Positions 34,815 through 44,943 are shown, counted from the first letter of the stretch. The stretch: DNA of 64,000 nt from Rhizobium leguminosarum (GCF_001652265.1 NZ_LWBS01000472.1:141111-205110), one strand, 5' to 3'. Notes: a model not told the origin generated them from the letters alone. A program made the numbers and translations.

Positions 34815-35984
34815 TTACGAGGCGACGGGCATAGCTTGGCCGGCAGCCGGGCTGACGAGCTCATGGTACAATTTCAGGACATCACGCGCCATGACGGCGG
34901 ACGAAAACACCGCCTTCACCGCCTCGGGCTTCGGCATCGTCCTGGCGTGCCAATCGGGTGTGCTCAGCGTTTCCGCCATGACGCGGGCGAGATCGTCGGA
35001 ATTGCCGGGCTCCACCAGCGCTGCGCTATCCGCGCCGAGGACCTCGGGAATGCCGCCGACACGGCTGGCGATGATCGTCTTGCCGGCGCCGAGCCCTTCG
35101 AGCACGATATAGGGCATGGCTTCGGCGCGCGAGGGAACGACGAGGTTCTGCGCCATCGAGAAGGCTTCGTGGACCCGCATTGCCGGCAGCATGCCGATGC
35201 GTTTGCCAAGGCCGCGTTCGACCATCATCTCGCGGTAGCGGTCGCGATCCGGCCCGTCGCCGATCATCAGCGCCGATAGTGGCCTGCCGAGCAGCCGCTC
35301 GGTCTTGGCGAAGGCATCGACAAACAGATCGGGACCCTTGAGATCCCGCAGCATTCCCACATAGATGAAATGCACGGCATCCGAGCGGGTCGGGATCGCC
35401 TCGAAATCGCGCTCGCTGATACCGTTGTAGATCAGCCTCGTCTTCGTCCGCGGTCGCCCGACCTTGCGCGCATAGGTATCGCGCTCATATTCGCAGATGA
35501 AGACCAGCGCATCGGTGAAATATTCCTGCAGGCGCTCCATTCTGAGGACGAACTGTCCGCTGAGCGAGGAGCGCGAATAATGCAGGCTTCCACCATGCGC
35601 GGTATAGAGGCGGGCTACGCGATACCTGTTCACCCGCAACGCTGAGCCGGCAAGTCGCGCGAGCACGCCGCCCTTGGCGCCGTGTCCGTGCAGCACATCC
35701 GGCCGCAAACTTTTGATTTTCTTATATGTATCCCACATCGTCGCAATGTCGGACGGGCTGATCGAGCGCCGGATCGGCACGCGTGTCAGGCCGAGCGAGA
35801 GATAGGGACGGATATCGTCGAATAGGCTGTCCTCGTACTCGCCGCCGGTCGAGCTGTCGCAGAGGATGCCGATTTCATGGCCGGCCTTGCTGTGCTCCTC
35901 GACGAGATCACGGACATGGCGGAAAATTCCGCCGATCGGCGACCTGAAGCAATGGAGGATGCGGAGCGCCTGCTGTTTTGCCAT
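34815..35984 (-). CDS. Glycosyltransferase family 4
   Basis: A 389-residue GT-B enzyme adding a sugar to the lipid-linked repeat unit. The acceptor half begins 'RILHCFRSPIGGIFRHVRDLVEEH' and has 'DVLHGHGAKGGVLARLAG'. The donor half has 'HFIYVGMLRDLKGPDLFVDAF', 'LMIGDGPDRDRY' and the E-x7-E motif in 'SRAEAMPYIVLEGLGAGKTIIAS'. It lies between the initiating transferase and the wza gene and is separated from each by only a few bases to 50 bases, so it belongs to the same operon. A cytoplasmic enzyme acting at the inner leaflet. Confidence 0.9.
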   Translation of the reverse strand: MAKQQALRILHCFRSPIGGIFRHVRDLVEEHSKAGHEIGILCDSSTGGEYEDSLFDDIRPYLSLGLTRVPIRRSISPSDIATMWDTYKKIKSLRPDVLHGHGAKGGVLARLAGSALRVNRYRVARLYTAHGGSLHYSRSSLSGQFVLRMERLQEYFTDALVFICEYERDTYARKVGRPRTKTRLIYNGISERDFEAIPTRSDAVHFIYVGMLRDLKGPDLFVDAFAKTERLLGRPLSALMIGDGPDRDRYREMMVERGLGKRIGMLPAMRVHEAFSMAQNLVVPSRAEAMPYIVLEGLGAGKTIIASRVGGIPEVLGADSAALVEPGNSDDLARVMAETLSTPDWHARTMPKPEAVKAVFSSAVMARDVLKLYHELVSPAAGQAMPVAS

Positions 35985-35987
35985 CGC

Positions 35988-36563
35988 TCAGAAAAGCCGT
36001 TCGCGAACGTAGATCGTGTCACCTGCGATGATCGGCCCTGATATGTTGATGCGGCCGGTCAGCACCTGTCCATTGATCTTGCGGGTGACATCGACCATGC
36101 GCTGGTTGGCGCGGCTGGTGAAGCCGCCGGCAACCGCGATGGCATTCTGCACTGTCATGCCGGGAACATAGGCATACTGGCCGGGCTGGCCGACTTCACC
36201 CATGATGAAGACCGAACGGTAGCGATCGACATCGATAGTGACGTCGGGATCGCGAAGATAGCCCTGCTGCAGTTTTTGGGCGATCTGCCCCGAGAGTTGC
36301 TGCAGGGTTCGTCCGCGGGCAGGGACCTGCCCGATGAGCGGGAAGGCGACATAGCCGGCCTGATCCAGCGTATAGGTGTTGGTCAGACTCTGCTGGTCGA
36401 AGACGGTGATGCGCAGTCGATCGCCGCTGTCCAGCGTATAAGGCTGAATGGTCGCCTCGTTGAAGGCCTTCGGCGCAGGCTTGTACGTCGTGCAGCCGCC
36501 CAATGCTGCGGTCATGGCTGCAAGGCTCAGGGCCAAAAGGATCTTGGGCTGGACGACAGACAT
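35988..36563 (-). CDS. Polysaccharide export lipoprotein (Wza family)
   Basis: A 191-residue outer-membrane export protein. The lipobox is 'LAAMTAALGGC' with acylated Cys24. The poly-export domain follows ('YTLDSGDRLRITVFDQQSLTNTYTLDQAGYVAFPLIGQV', 'YLRDPDVTIDV'), then a SLBB domain ('VFIMGEVGQPGQYAYVPGMTVQNAIAVAGGFT'). It is shorter than E. coli Wza because it lacks the C-terminal amphipathic helix region, as in many rhizobial homologues. First gene of the minus-strand operon, divergent from the Wzz-like gene. Confidence 0.92.
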   Translation of the reverse strand: MSVVQPKILLALSLAAMTAALGGCTTYKPAPKAFNEATIQPYTLDSGDRLRITVFDQQSLTNTYTLDQAGYVAFPLIGQVPARGRTLQQLSGQIAQKLQQGYLRDPDVTIDVDRYRSVFIMGEVGQPGQYAYVPGMTVQNAIAVAGGFTSRANQRMVDVTRKINGQVLTGRINISGPIIAGDTIYVRERLF

Positions 36564-36753
36564 CCGCTTGTGCTCACAAAAATGAACTCGGTGCAGTCGT
36601 TATCGATCCGTTAGGGTTAATGCCCGGTAAAGGGCGCTTGCAATTTCCCGGTTTCCTTGATCGATCATCGCTCATTTCTTGGCGAGCTTGTCATTAACCG
36701 TTGAGTTACCATGGTCGTTTACGCTTACGGCACCTTTGTTGTGGAGTAAGAGC

Positions 36754-38946
36754 ATGTCCGGCGTAGCTCGTGATCAGGATGTGGACATAGACCTTGGCCA
36801 GTTGGTTCGTGCGGTCTGGGCGCGCCGTCTGCGGATTTTGACAATCATGCTCGTGGGGGCGGGCGTCGCCCTTGCCGGCGCCAAGATCATGTCGCCGCAA
36901 TATCGCAGCGAAACACGCATCCTTATCGAACCCCGTGCGCCGGCCTTCGCCAGCACCCAGCAGATCAACGACGCCAGCGCCGGTCCGCTGATGGACGAAC
37001 TGAACATCGCCAGCCAGGTGCAGCTTCTGCAATCGGCCGATCTCCTCAAGAAGGTCATCAACGACCTGAAGCTTTATAACCTGCCGGAATTCGACGATGC
37101 CGCCAGCGGCTCGGCGATGAGCAGTATCCTGGTGAAGCTGCATCTGAAGAAGAACCCGCTGGAGAATCCGCCGGAAGAGCGCGTCATCGACGCGTTCGTC
37201 GAACGCCTGCAGGTCTATCAGGTGCCGGGTTCGCGCGTCATCGGCATCAATTTCACCTCCAAGGACCCGAAGCTCGCGGCCGCCATCCCGAATGCCATGG
37301 CGAACGTCTATCTTTCGACCCAGAGCGGCGCCAAGCTCGATTCCAACTCCGAGGCGACCCGCTGGCTGGAGCCGGAGATCGAGGGCTTGCGCCAGAAGGT
37401 CAGCGAAGCCGAGAAGAAGGTCGCCGAATATCGCACGTCCCACGGGCTGTTGCAGACGAACGGCACGACCACTTTTCCGGCCCAACAATTGAACGATATC
37501 TCCGCCGAGCTGACCCGCGTGCGGGGCGATAAGGCCAATGCCGAGGCGCGGGCGCAGGCGGTGCGAAACGCATTGTCCTCGGGCGAGGCCTTCGATACGC
37601 TGCCGGACATCATGTCCTCACAGGCGATCCAGCGGCTGAAGGGGACGGAATCCGGCCTGCAGTCGCAGATCTCCGATCTGCAGACCAGCCTTCTCAACAA
37701 CCATCCGCGGCTGAAAAGCCTGCGCGCTCAGCTCTCCGATATCCGCACCCAGATCCGCCAGGAGACGCAGAAGATCCTGGCGAGCATCGAGAATGAATCC
37801 AAGGTTGCGGATCTGAGGGCAAACGAACTGGAGCGCCAGTCCGACACTGCGCAAGCCAACAGCGCCCGCGCCGGCGAGGACGAGGTCGGTCTGAATGCGC
37901 TGGAGCGCGAGGCGAACGCCCAGCGCCAGTTGCTCGAAACCTATCTGGTGCGCTACCGTGAGGCCGCCTCCCGCGCCGACAGCAATTCGAGCCCGGCGGA
38001 CGCCCGTATCGTTTCCAAGGCTATCGAGCCGGTCGATCCCTATTTCCCGAAAGTGGTGCCGATCGTCGTCGTCGCTGCCGTCGCGACGCTGATCATCAGC
38101 GCCATCGTCATCATGCTGTCCGAACTCTTCAGCGGCCGGGCACTCCGCCCGACAGATGCGGCTCCGGAGACAATCGAGGCAGAAGCGGTCGTCGAGGAGA
38201 AGCATGTGTCGCAGGCCGCTCCGACCGTCGCTGCCGCCAAAAAGCCCGTCCAGCCGAGCATGCTTGCCGTTGTCGCGGACGAAGAGGATGTGATCGAGGA
38301 CGTGAAGGCTGCCGAGGAGGCGCCAAAGGACGAGCCGGAGGACGAGCCAGAGGACGAGAATGAATTCTCCGTCGCCTCAGTTGCAGACTATCTCACTGGC
38401 AGCCGCGCACCACTTGCTATCGCGATATCTCCGACCGGTGACAATGGCTCGGCGGCGACGGTTTCGCTGACACGCATGCTCGCCGACGCCGGCCGTCGCG
38501 TCATCCTGATCGACATGACCGGTTCCGGCTACCCCACAGAACTGATGGCCGAGGACCAAGCCGCTCTCGGTGTCACCGATCTGCTTTGCGGCGAGGCTGC
38601 CTTCGGCGATACGATCCACGGCGACCGCCTTTCCGATGCCCATCTCATCCCTCAAGGCCAGAGCGACGTCCGCCGCGCCATGCGCGGTGTCGACCGGCTG
38701 TCATTGCTGCTCGATGCACTCGCCGCCGCCTACGACCTCGTGGTGGTCGAATGCGGTTCGGCCGATGTCGCCGGCGTCTCGCGGCTGACGCGCAGCCGGG
38801 ACATCGAGATCATCCTCTCGCTGCCTGAGGTCGAGGAGACCATCTTCGTTGCGCTGATGACGGAATTCCAGGCTGCAGGCTACGAGCGCGTCGTGCTGAT
38901 GTCGGGCGGCGAAGGGGCCGAGCAGACGCTCGGCCGGGCTGCTTGA
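36754..38946 (+). CDS. Polysaccharide co-polymerase (Wzz/GumC type) with degenerate tyrosine-kinase-like domain
   Basis: A 730-residue inner-membrane protein controlling chain length and export. The first membrane helix lies near residues 32-52 after the Wzz motif 'DIDLGQLVRAVWARRLRILT', a long coiled coil spans about 200-400, and the second helix is near 433-458 ('VVPIVVVAAVATLIISAIVI'). The C-terminal domain (about 545-730) resembles BY-kinases, but the Walker A position reads 'ISPTGDNGSAATVS' without the Gly-Lys-Ser/Thr core, while Walker A' is 'VILIDMTGSG'. There is no tyrosine cluster at the end, so kinase activity is unlikely. ATG 36754 has GGAG upstream and is preferred over 36679. Confidence 0.88.
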   Translation: MSGVARDQDVDIDLGQLVRAVWARRLRILTIMLVGAGVALAGAKIMSPQYRSETRILIEPRAPAFASTQQINDASAGPLMDELNIASQVQLLQSADLLKKVINDLKLYNLPEFDDAASGSAMSSILVKLHLKKNPLENPPEERVIDAFVERLQVYQVPGSRVIGINFTSKDPKLAAAIPNAMANVYLSTQSGAKLDSNSEATRWLEPEIEGLRQKVSEAEKKVAEYRTSHGLLQTNGTTTFPAQQLNDISAELTRVRGDKANAEARAQAVRNALSSGEAFDTLPDIMSSQAIQRLKGTESGLQSQISDLQTSLLNNHPRLKSLRAQLSDIRTQIRQETQKILASIENESKVADLRANELERQSDTAQANSARAGEDEVGLNALEREANAQRQLLETYLVRYREAASRADSNSSPADARIVSKAIEPVDPYFPKVVPIVVVAAVATLIISAIVIMLSELFSGRALRPTDAAPETIEAEAVVEEKHVSQAAPTVAAAKKPVQPSMLAVVADEEDVIEDVKAAEEAPKDEPEDEPEDENEFSVASVADYLTGSRAPLAIAISPTGDNGSAATVSLTRMLADAGRRVILIDMTGSGYPTELMAEDQAALGVTDLLCGEAAFGDTIHGDRLSDAHLIPQGQSDVRRAMRGVDRLSLLLDALAAAYDLVVVECGSADVAGVSRLTRSRDIEIILSLPEVEETIFVALMTEFQAAGYERVVLMSGGEGAEQTLGRAA

Positions 38947-38950
38947 ACGG

Positions 38951-40189
38951 CTAGCCGATCCGTGCCCGAATGCCTTGGGCGAATTTATAGAGCTTCGGGC
39001 GCGCCTTGATGTGTGCCTTGCCGCGGGTGACGATCCGGTGTGCGGCGCCGGCGATCACACCGAACGGCGAAACCGGCAGCACCACGTCGTAGTGTGCGGT
39101 CTCGACCGGCGCCCAGGAACGCTTGTAGGTCTGGTCGCCGAGGCCAAAATCGAACAGCGCGACACCCTTGCCATGCAATCCCGAGATGGTCTGCCAATAG
39201 AGGAATTCGCCGGGGCTCGTATCCGGCACGAGCTCTTCATCGATCGCCGCGAACTGGCAGATGATGTGGTCGCCCTTGCGCGAAATGCCTGAAATCGCGG
39301 CGATCTTACCCTCAAGCTCGCCCTTGAGCCGGAGCATATGCATCTGCAGCCCGAAGTACTGCCTGGTGTCATCCCGCTTGTCGATGAGACCGTGCAGGAA
39401 GGCCTGCGTTTCCCTGTCGGCAAAGACGTCGGGCAGGCCGAGGCTGGCGAAGCGGGCGCTCTTCAGCCGGAAGAAGATATCGAGCAGGCTATGCTGTTCT
39501 TCTGGTGTCTCGGGAATGACGTATTCGAAGCCGCCGGCCGCCTCGAAGCGCTTCGACTGAACACGGAATTTCTTGCGCCGGTTCTTGGCATTGAGCTGCT
39601 TCAGCGTGTCCTCGAAAGCGGGAAGGAACGGCAGCTGATAGGCGTGATTCTGGTTGTGCACCATCGGCAGCCCCGCGAGCGGGCTCTCGCGCCCGCGCCA
39701 TTCCAGCGGAATGTTCTGCAGCAGCAGGAGATCGGCGCGGCCCTTCAGTGCATGCTGGAGCTGGCCGGCGAACTCATGGGGCTCGCTGGTTCTGCCGGCT
39801 TCGGCAAAGCTTTCCGCGAACAGGCCGGTATTGATATTGCTGTGATCGGCGGCGATGAATTTCGCTGTCGTGAGCCCGCGAGACTTGACGATCTCGACCG
39901 GCAAAATGAAGGCGGTCTGACCCGCATGAGTGGCTTTGAGGATCGCAAGCGGCCGCCGAAAGGCGCTCACCCAGGCGGCGCACCAGTCGTAGCTCTGATG
40001 CAGAGACTGGAGATTGTCGCGCTCCAGCGCCCGCCAGTCATCTTCTAGCGGCTGCATCGTCTCGAAGACTTCGATGTCGAGTTCGGCCATGGTGAGTTTC
40101 ATGCTCAGTTGGCGCAGGCGCGAAATGGCCGTATCGGCCAGCGCCTTGTCGGACGGCTGTTCATGGACATCGAGCTTTTGCGTCTGCAC
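38951..40189 (-). CDS. CelD/BioF2-like acetyltransferase (GNAT fold)
   Basis: A 412-residue cytoplasmic protein of the PF13480 type, often annotated as cellulose biosynthesis protein CelD. Typical blocks are 'LEDDWRALERDNLQSLHQSYDWCAAWVSAF', 'LNAKNRRKKFRVQSKRFEAAGGFEY' and 'SPGEFLYWQTISGLHGKGVALFDFGLGDQTYKRSWAP'. It probably acylates a sugar or lipid-linked intermediate of the neighbouring polysaccharide. Translation starts at a GTG preceded by CGGAGAAAA. It converges on the Wzz-like gene with only 4 bases between. Upp and gms loci also contain an acyltransferase, which fits. Confidence 0.82.
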   Translation of the reverse strand: MQTQKLDVHEQPSDKALADTAISRLRQLSMKLTMAELDIEVFETMQPLEDDWRALERDNLQSLHQSYDWCAAWVSAFRRPLAILKATHAGQTAFILPVEIVKSRGLTTAKFIAADHSNINTGLFAESFAEAGRTSEPHEFAGQLQHALKGRADLLLLQNIPLEWRGRESPLAGLPMVHNQNHAYQLPFLPAFEDTLKQLNAKNRRKKFRVQSKRFEAAGGFEYVIPETPEEQHSLLDIFFRLKSARFASLGLPDVFADRETQAFLHGLIDKRDDTRQYFGLQMHMLRLKGELEGKIAAISGISRKGDHIICQFAAIDEELVPDTSPGEFLYWQTISGLHGKGVALFDFGLGDQTYKRSWAPVETAHYDVVLPVSPFGVIAGAAHRIVTRGKAHIKARPKLYKFAQGIRARIG

Positions 40190-40309
40190 GGTTTTCTCCG
40201 GTCAAGAATGCTGAACGGGAAAGTAGGTATGCCAGACGTATATTTGGTTTAACCGCAGGCGATGGGCGAGGTTTTCCGCAGATCACGGTTATTCGGCCGT
40301 TAATGGCCC

Positions 40310-40415
40310 TAAAGCATGTCGCGCAAAAGTGTGCAGCGGTTTTGCGACAACGACATGCGTAAAAGCAAAGACCTAAAGCGCGACAAGCGAATCTGAAAGA
40401 TCGCGACGCGCTTTA
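40310..40415. repeat. RIME1-like intergenic palindromic repeat, copy 2
   Basis: About 106 bases nearly identical to 998-1104: the first palindrome has CATGTCGCGCAAAAGTGTGC on the left arm and CGACATGCGT on the right, the second has CTAAAGCGCG and CGCGCTTTAG. Its right end overlaps the last codon of the DUF2842 gene by 3 bases, so it can act as the 3' hairpin of that transcript. Confidence 0.8.
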
Positions 40416-40622
40416 GCGCTGCGGGGGGCCGGCCATCCATTTGATGATCACCATCGCCGGCAAGACCCAGAGCAGGCCGGTGAGCAGGAAGTAGAGGAGA
40501 TGTCCCCACCACGGCGCGTTGCCGAGCGTTGCCACTGCGATCGTATTCGCCACCAGCGCATAGACGAGCACGAGCACGATGATGAGGATCGTGCCGATGA
40601 ATTTGCGGAGGCGGACGGGCAT
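40413..40622 (-). CDS. DUF2842 small membrane protein
   Basis: A 69-residue protein with two membrane helices ('[27 protein letters not shown]' and '[22 protein letters not shown]') joined by a short loop with 'PWWGH', the DUF2842 pattern. It is widespread in Alphaproteobacteria; function unknown. It is divergent from ctaA, 115 bases apart, and may be functionally linked to respiration by this common neighbourhood. A RIME1-like repeat marks its 3' end. Confidence 0.85.
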   Translation of the reverse strand: MPVRLRKFIGTILIIVLVLVYALVANTIAVATLGNAPWWGHLLYFLLTGLLWVLPAMVIIKWMAGPPQR

Positions 40623-40737
40623 CGGTTATCTCTCGGCATGGACGGGTCGAACCGGCGCGACGGCATGCCGCAAAGGTTCGGGGCTTGTTTTGCATGAGCC
40701 GGTGGGGCAAATCAACTGCCGGATAGAAGGAGACATC

Positions 40738-41841
40738 ATGGCCGTCGCAAACCCGACCACGGAACAGGCGATCCTGAGCGAAGTGCGCAAGCAGAACCGC
40801 GACCGCCGCGCCTTGCGCCTCTGGCTCGGTTTCGTGCTTTTGGCGCTCTTCTGTCTCGTGCTCGTCGGAGGCGCCACGCGGCTGACCAATTCCGGCCTGT
40901 CGATCACGGAATGGAAGCCGATCCACGGCGTCATCCCGCCGCTGTCGGCTGCCGAATGGGAGGAGGAATTCCGCCTCTACCAGCGTATTCCCGAATTTCA
41001 GCAGCTGAACGACTCCATGACCGTCGATGAGTTCAAAGGCATCTTCTGGTGGGAATGGGCGCACCGGCTGATCGCCCGCGGCATCGGCGTGATCTTCGCG
41101 CTGCCGCTCATCTATTTCTGGCTGACGGGGCGGATCGAAAAACGTCTGCGCTGGCCGCTCGTCGGCATCCTGGCGCTCGGCGGCCTGCAGGGTTTTATCG
41201 GTTGGTGGATGGTGTCCTCGGGCCTGTCCGTCCGCACCGACGTCAGCCAGTACAGGCTCGCAACGCATCTCGTCATGGCCTGCCTGATCTTTGCCGGCTG
41301 CATGTGGATCATGCGCGGTCTCTCCAGACATTCCGATGATCCGGCGCCGGCACGAAGCTCGCGCGGTTTTGCCGCCGCGATCGCCATTTTCGCGCTGTTC
41401 CAGATCTATCTTGGCGCGCTGGTGGCGGGCCTCGACGCCGGTTTTTCCTACAATACCTGGCCGCTGATGGATGGCGCCGTCATTCCCTCCGATCTGCTGA
41501 TCCAGCAGCCCTTCTGGATCAATGCCTTCGAGAACCCGAAGACGGTGCAGTTCATCCATCGCATCGGCGCCTATACGCTGTTCGCACTGACGCTGATCAA
41601 CATGGTGATCGCCCTTCGCGCAGCACCTTGGACCACCCATGCACGCCGCGCGATCCTGCTTTTCGCACTGGTGACGCTGCAGGCAGCGATCGGCATCGCC
41701 ACGCTGCTGATGCAGGTGCCGCTTCACTGGGGCCTGCTGCACCAGGCCGGTGCGCTTGTGGTTTTCGGCTTCGCCGTCGCCAACTGGCGCGGCTTTTACG
41801 GCGAATATCCGCACGGGACGATGATCGCCGAACGCGACTGA
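40738..41841 (+). CDS. ctaA: Heme A synthase (COX15/CtaA)
   Basis: A 367-residue inner-membrane enzyme that oxidises the C8 methyl of heme O to make heme A for cytochrome aa3 oxidase. It has eight membrane helices and the conserved histidines in '[13 protein letters not shown]', '[13 protein letters not shown]', '[12 protein letters not shown]' and '[14 protein letters not shown]'. '[26 protein letters not shown]' is the diagnostic first-loop motif of alphaproteobacterial COX15. The ATG at 40738 follows AGAAGGAGA. It stands alone. Confidence 0.95.
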   Translation: MAVANPTTEQAILSEVRKQNRDRRALRLWLGFVLLALFCLVLVGGATRLTNSGLSITEWKPIHGVIPPLSAAEWEEEFRLYQRIPEFQQLNDSMTVDEFKGIFWWEWAHRLIARGIGVIFALPLIYFWLTGRIEKRLRWPLVGILALGGLQGFIGWWMVSSGLSVRTDVSQYRLATHLVMACLIFAGCMWIMRGLSRHSDDPAPARSSRGFAAAIAIFALFQIYLGALVAGLDAGFSYNTWPLMDGAVIPSDLLIQQPFWINAFENPKTVQFIHRIGAYTLFALTLINMVIALRAAPWTTHARRAILLFALVTLQAAIGIATLLMQVPLHWGLLHQAGALVVFGFAVANWRGFYGEYPHGTMIAERD

Positions 41842-41865
41842 AGCGAGCGGCCTCTCGGGACGGAT

Positions 41866-42657
41866 CTACCGCAGCACGCTGTCGAGCAGCGGCATACCGA
41901 TGATCGCGGCGGCGGCGATCAGGATGTAGCAGGCGATGCGGAAGGTCCGCTCCTCGGCAAGCCCAAACAGTTTCGAGCCGCCGTAGAGCCCGACCGCATA
42001 ACTCGGCAGGATGACGGCGGTGAGCGCGAAGACGGCAGGCACGAACAGTCCGCCGACATAATAGCTGATGGCGCTGAAAACAGACGAGATCGAGAAATAG
42101 AGAACGACATTCGCCCTGACGCGGGTGAAGTCGCTTCTGCCGCCAAGCCAGTAGGCGACGACCGGCGGTCCGCCGAGCTGCGCGGCGCCGCTGAAAAGCC
42201 CGGCGATCAGGCCGATGCCGCTGGTGAGCGGTGCGGACGCCTCCCCGCGATATCGCCATCCCGATACCAGCAGCGCAAGCAGGCAGATGGCGATGATCGT
42301 GATACTCCAGCGCAAGAGCATCGGGTCGAGCAGCGCCAGCATCGCCGTGCCGGCCGGCACGCCCAGGGCGGCCCCCGCCGCCATGACGAAGACCTCGGGC
42401 CGGTTGGCGCCGCGCCAGGCGGAAGGGATCATCCCAAGCGCCGCAATGCCGTCGATGACGAGCAGGATCGGCGAGATCAGCTTCGGCCCAACGATCGCGC
42501 CACCGAGTGGAATGAAGATCAATGCGGCGCCAAAGCCCGAAAAGCCGCGGGCAAGCCCGGCGACGAAGGCAAACGCCATCAGCGCATAGATGCCGTGATC
42601 GGGCAGGGCGGCGGCAAACCATGCGCCTACGCCAGCGATAAGCGCATCGAGCGTCAT
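41866..42657 (-). CDS. TauE/SafE family membrane exporter
   Basis: A 263-residue protein with eight predicted helices, of the sulfite/organosulfonate exporter family. 'FVAGLARGFSGFGAALIFIPLGGAIVGPKLISPIL' and 'GLIAGLFSGAAQLGGPPVVAYWLGG' are the two inverted halves with the family glycine motifs. The ATG at 42657 follows GGAGCCGATG and is preferred to 42708. Substrate is not known; sulfite or a sulfonate is suggested by the family only. It converges on ctaA with 24 bases between. Confidence 0.88.
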   Translation of the reverse strand: MTLDALIAGVGAWFAAALPDHGIYALMAFAFVAGLARGFSGFGAALIFIPLGGAIVGPKLISPILLVIDGIAALGMIPSAWRGANRPEVFVMAAGAALGVPAGTAMLALLDPMLLRWSITIIAICLLALLVSGWRYRGEASAPLTSGIGLIAGLFSGAAQLGGPPVVAYWLGGRSDFTRVRANVVLYFSISSVFSAISYYVGGLFVPAVFALTAVILPSYAVGLYGGSKLFGLAEERTFRIACYILIAAAAIIGMPLLDSVLR

Positions 42658-42839
42658 AACATCGGCTCCGTGATTCGGGATTAGTAGCGAGGAAGGGTCC
42701 GTTTTCATAACCCAATCGTCATCTATGATCGAGCGCGAAAGCGATGCTGCGGCCGCCGATGCAAGCGGCCGCAGGAAAGATCATGATGAGGAGATCGACA
42801 CAAAGCTCGAGCGGCATCCATGTCGCCGCCGATCGCGCC

Positions 42840-43772
42840 TTACGAGGCGAGCATCAGGTCCATATTCTGGACGGCGGCGCCCGAGGCGCCCTTGCCGAGA
42901 TTGTCGAGCAGAGCCACGAGGTTCACCTGCGATGCACCTGATGTGCCGAAGACGAAGAGCTTCATCGTGTCCTTGCCTTCGAGCTCGACGGCGTTGACGC
43001 GGGGCAGGGCCTTGCTTTCGGCCAGCGGCACGACACTGACGATATCCTGGCCGGCATAATGGGCGACGAGTGCGGCATGAATGCTTTCCATCGTCGTGCC
43101 CTCGGCGAGATCGTCGAGATGCAGTGGCACCTGCACGATCATGCCCTGCGCGAACTTGCCGACCGACGGCGAGAAAATCGGTGCGCGATCAAGCAAGCCG
43201 TGCACCGTCATCTCGGGCACGTGTTTATGGGTGAGCGGCAGGCCGTAGAGGAAATGCGGCGCGGTGATCGCATCCGGGTGATCCGGGTTTTCCATCTGCG
43301 CGATCATCTGCTTGCCGCCGCCGGTATAGCCGGAGACCGCGTTGACCGTGATCGGATAACCGTCCGGCAGAATGCCGGCGGCCCGCAGCGGCCGGATGAG
43401 GCCGATCGCTCCCGTGGGATAGCAGCCGGGATTGGCGACGAAACGGGCAGCCCTGATCCTGTCGGCCTGCGCACCGTCCATTTCGGCAAAGCCATAGGCC
43501 CAGCCGGGATTGACGCGGAAGGCAGTCGAGGTGTCTATAACGCGCACATTGTTGTTGGCTGAAACCATCTGCACCGCTTCCTTCGACGCATCGTCGGGCA
43601 GGCAGAGAATGGCGATATCGGCGCTGTTCAGCATGTCCTCGCGCATGGCGGCGTTGCGCCGCTCTGCTTCGGGTATGGACAGAAGCTCGACATCGCGGCG
43701 GCCGGCCATGCGCGTGCGGATCTGCAGACCCGTCGTGCCGTGTTCGCCGTCGATGAAGATTTTCGGTGCCAT
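42840..43772 (-). CDS. argC: N-acetyl-gamma-glutamyl-phosphate reductase (type 2)
   Basis: A 310-residue NADPH-dependent enzyme, third step of arginine biosynthesis. '[18 protein letters not shown]' is the nucleotide-binding start and '[18 protein letters not shown]' contains catalytic Cys117. '[11 protein letters not shown]' follows, and the length of about 310 is typical of the short type 2 ArgC. It lies after speB and the rplM-rpsI genes on the same strand, the normal rhizobial order. Starts at ATG 43772 with AGGTTT upstream. Cytoplasmic. Confidence 0.95.
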   Translation of the reverse strand: MAPKIFIDGEHGTTGLQIRTRMAGRRDVELLSIPEAERRNAAMREDMLNSADIAILCLPDDASKEAVQMVSANNNVRVIDTSTAFRVNPGWAYGFAEMDGAQADRIRAARFVANPGCYPTGAIGLIRPLRAAGILPDGYPITVNAVSGYTGGGKQMIAQMENPDHPDAITAPHFLYGLPLTHKHVPEMTVHGLLDRAPIFSPSVGKFAQGMIVQVPLHLDDLAEGTTMESIHAALVAHYAGQDIVSVVPLAESKALPRVNAVELEGKDTMKLFVFGTSGASQVNLVALLDNLGKGASGAAVQNMDLMLAS

Positions 43773-43832
43773 GTTAAACCTGCGCTTTCAATGGGTTCTG
43801 AAGGTTTCCGGATTCAGTTTGAGGATGATAAG

Positions 43833-44795
43833 TCAGCCTTGTGACACGGCGATGGCGCGTCGCTCGGCATGAAGTCCCAGCATATACATCGCCACCGTTG
43901 CCCCCGCAATGGCGGTGATATCGGCATGATCGTAGGGCGGCGAAACCTCGACGACGTCGGCGCCGCGGATATCGAGCTGGTGCAGACGCTGCAGCACCGA
44001 GAGGATCTTGGCGCTCGACGGTCCGCCTGAAACCGGCGTGCCGGTGCCCGGCGCAAAGGCAGGATCGAGGCAATCGATATCGAAGGTGAGATAGGCCGGC
44101 GCCCCGCGCGTGTGGGAGATGATGGCGGAGGCAATATCGCTGGCGCTCATCTCCTCGACCTGGTGACCGTAAAGAATATTGACGCCGCAATCCTCCGGCG
44201 CATGGGTGCGGATACCGATCTGGATCGAGCGGTCGGGATCGATAATGCCCTCGCGGGTGGCCCGCGCCACGAAAGAGCCATGGTCGATGCGCCGTTCCTC
44301 GTCGAACCAGGTGTCCTGGTGCGCGTCGAACTGCACGAGCGCCAGCGGCCCATGTTTTGCCACATGGGCTTTCAGCAGCGGCCAGGTGACGTAGTGATCG
44401 CCGCCGAGCGTCAGCAGGAAGGCACCGCTGTCGAGGATGACATTCGCCTGGCGTTCGATAGCGGCTGGCGTGTCCTGATGATTGCCATAGTCGAGCAGGC
44501 AATCGCCATAGTCGATCACGGCCATTTCGGCGAAGAGATCGCGGTTGAAGGGATATTGCGCATCATTGTCGAAGATCGCCGAGGCGCGCCGGATCGCCTG
44601 CGGCCCGAACCGTGTGCCCGGCCTGTTCGATGTCGCGGCATCGAAAGGAATACCCCAGACGGCGACGTCGACGCCGGCGAGCTCCTTGGTGAAGCGCCGG
44701 CGCATGAAGGACAGAGCGCCGGCAAAGGTCGGGTCGCTGGCGGCGGAGGTGAGGCTGGTCGCCGTGAAGGCGTGGTCAATCGATCTGTTCGCCAA
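43833..44795 (-). CDS. speB: Agmatinase / ureohydrolase
   Basis: A 320-residue manganese enzyme that splits agmatine into putrescine and urea. Metal ligands are visible in 'LTLGGDHYVTWPLL', 'VQFDAHQDTW' and 'TFDIDCLDPAFAPGTGTPVSGG'. Family members also include other guanidino hydrolases, so the substrate is likely but not certain. Translation begins at a TTG preceded by GGAG 7 bases away; no ATG fits. 60 bases separate it from argC downstream. It follows the rpsI terminator, so it probably has its own promoter at 44796-44940. Confidence 0.9.
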   Translation of the reverse strand: MANRSIDHAFTATSLTSAASDPTFAGALSFMRRRFTKELAGVDVAVWGIPFDAATSNRPGTRFGPQAIRRASAIFDNDAQYPFNRDLFAEMAVIDYGDCLLDYGNHQDTPAAIERQANVILDSGAFLLTLGGDHYVTWPLLKAHVAKHGPLALVQFDAHQDTWFDEERRIDHGSFVARATREGIIDPDRSIQIGIRTHAPEDCGVNILYGHQVEEMSASDIASAIISHTRGAPAYLTFDIDCLDPAFAPGTGTPVSGGPSSAKILSVLQRLHQLDIRGADVVEVSPPYDHADITAIAGATVAMYMLGLHAERRAIAVSQG

Positions 44796-44943
44796 GGGGG
44801 GCTCCTTTTTCAGTCGTGAAAGGTCAAGGCGTCGACAACGGGTAGGCGACCGAGCCGCGAATTACAAGCGATCGGGGATGGAGCGGCGGGCAAAAGCACG
44901 TCGCGATGCGGCGCCTTGGCAATGACGTATACGAGCGCAAAGC

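Noticed and set aside
36700..36725. CtrA-type box (TTAA-N7-TTAA) before the Wzz-like gene
   Set aside because: Only the left half TTAACC matches; the right half is GTTAC, so the fit is too weak.
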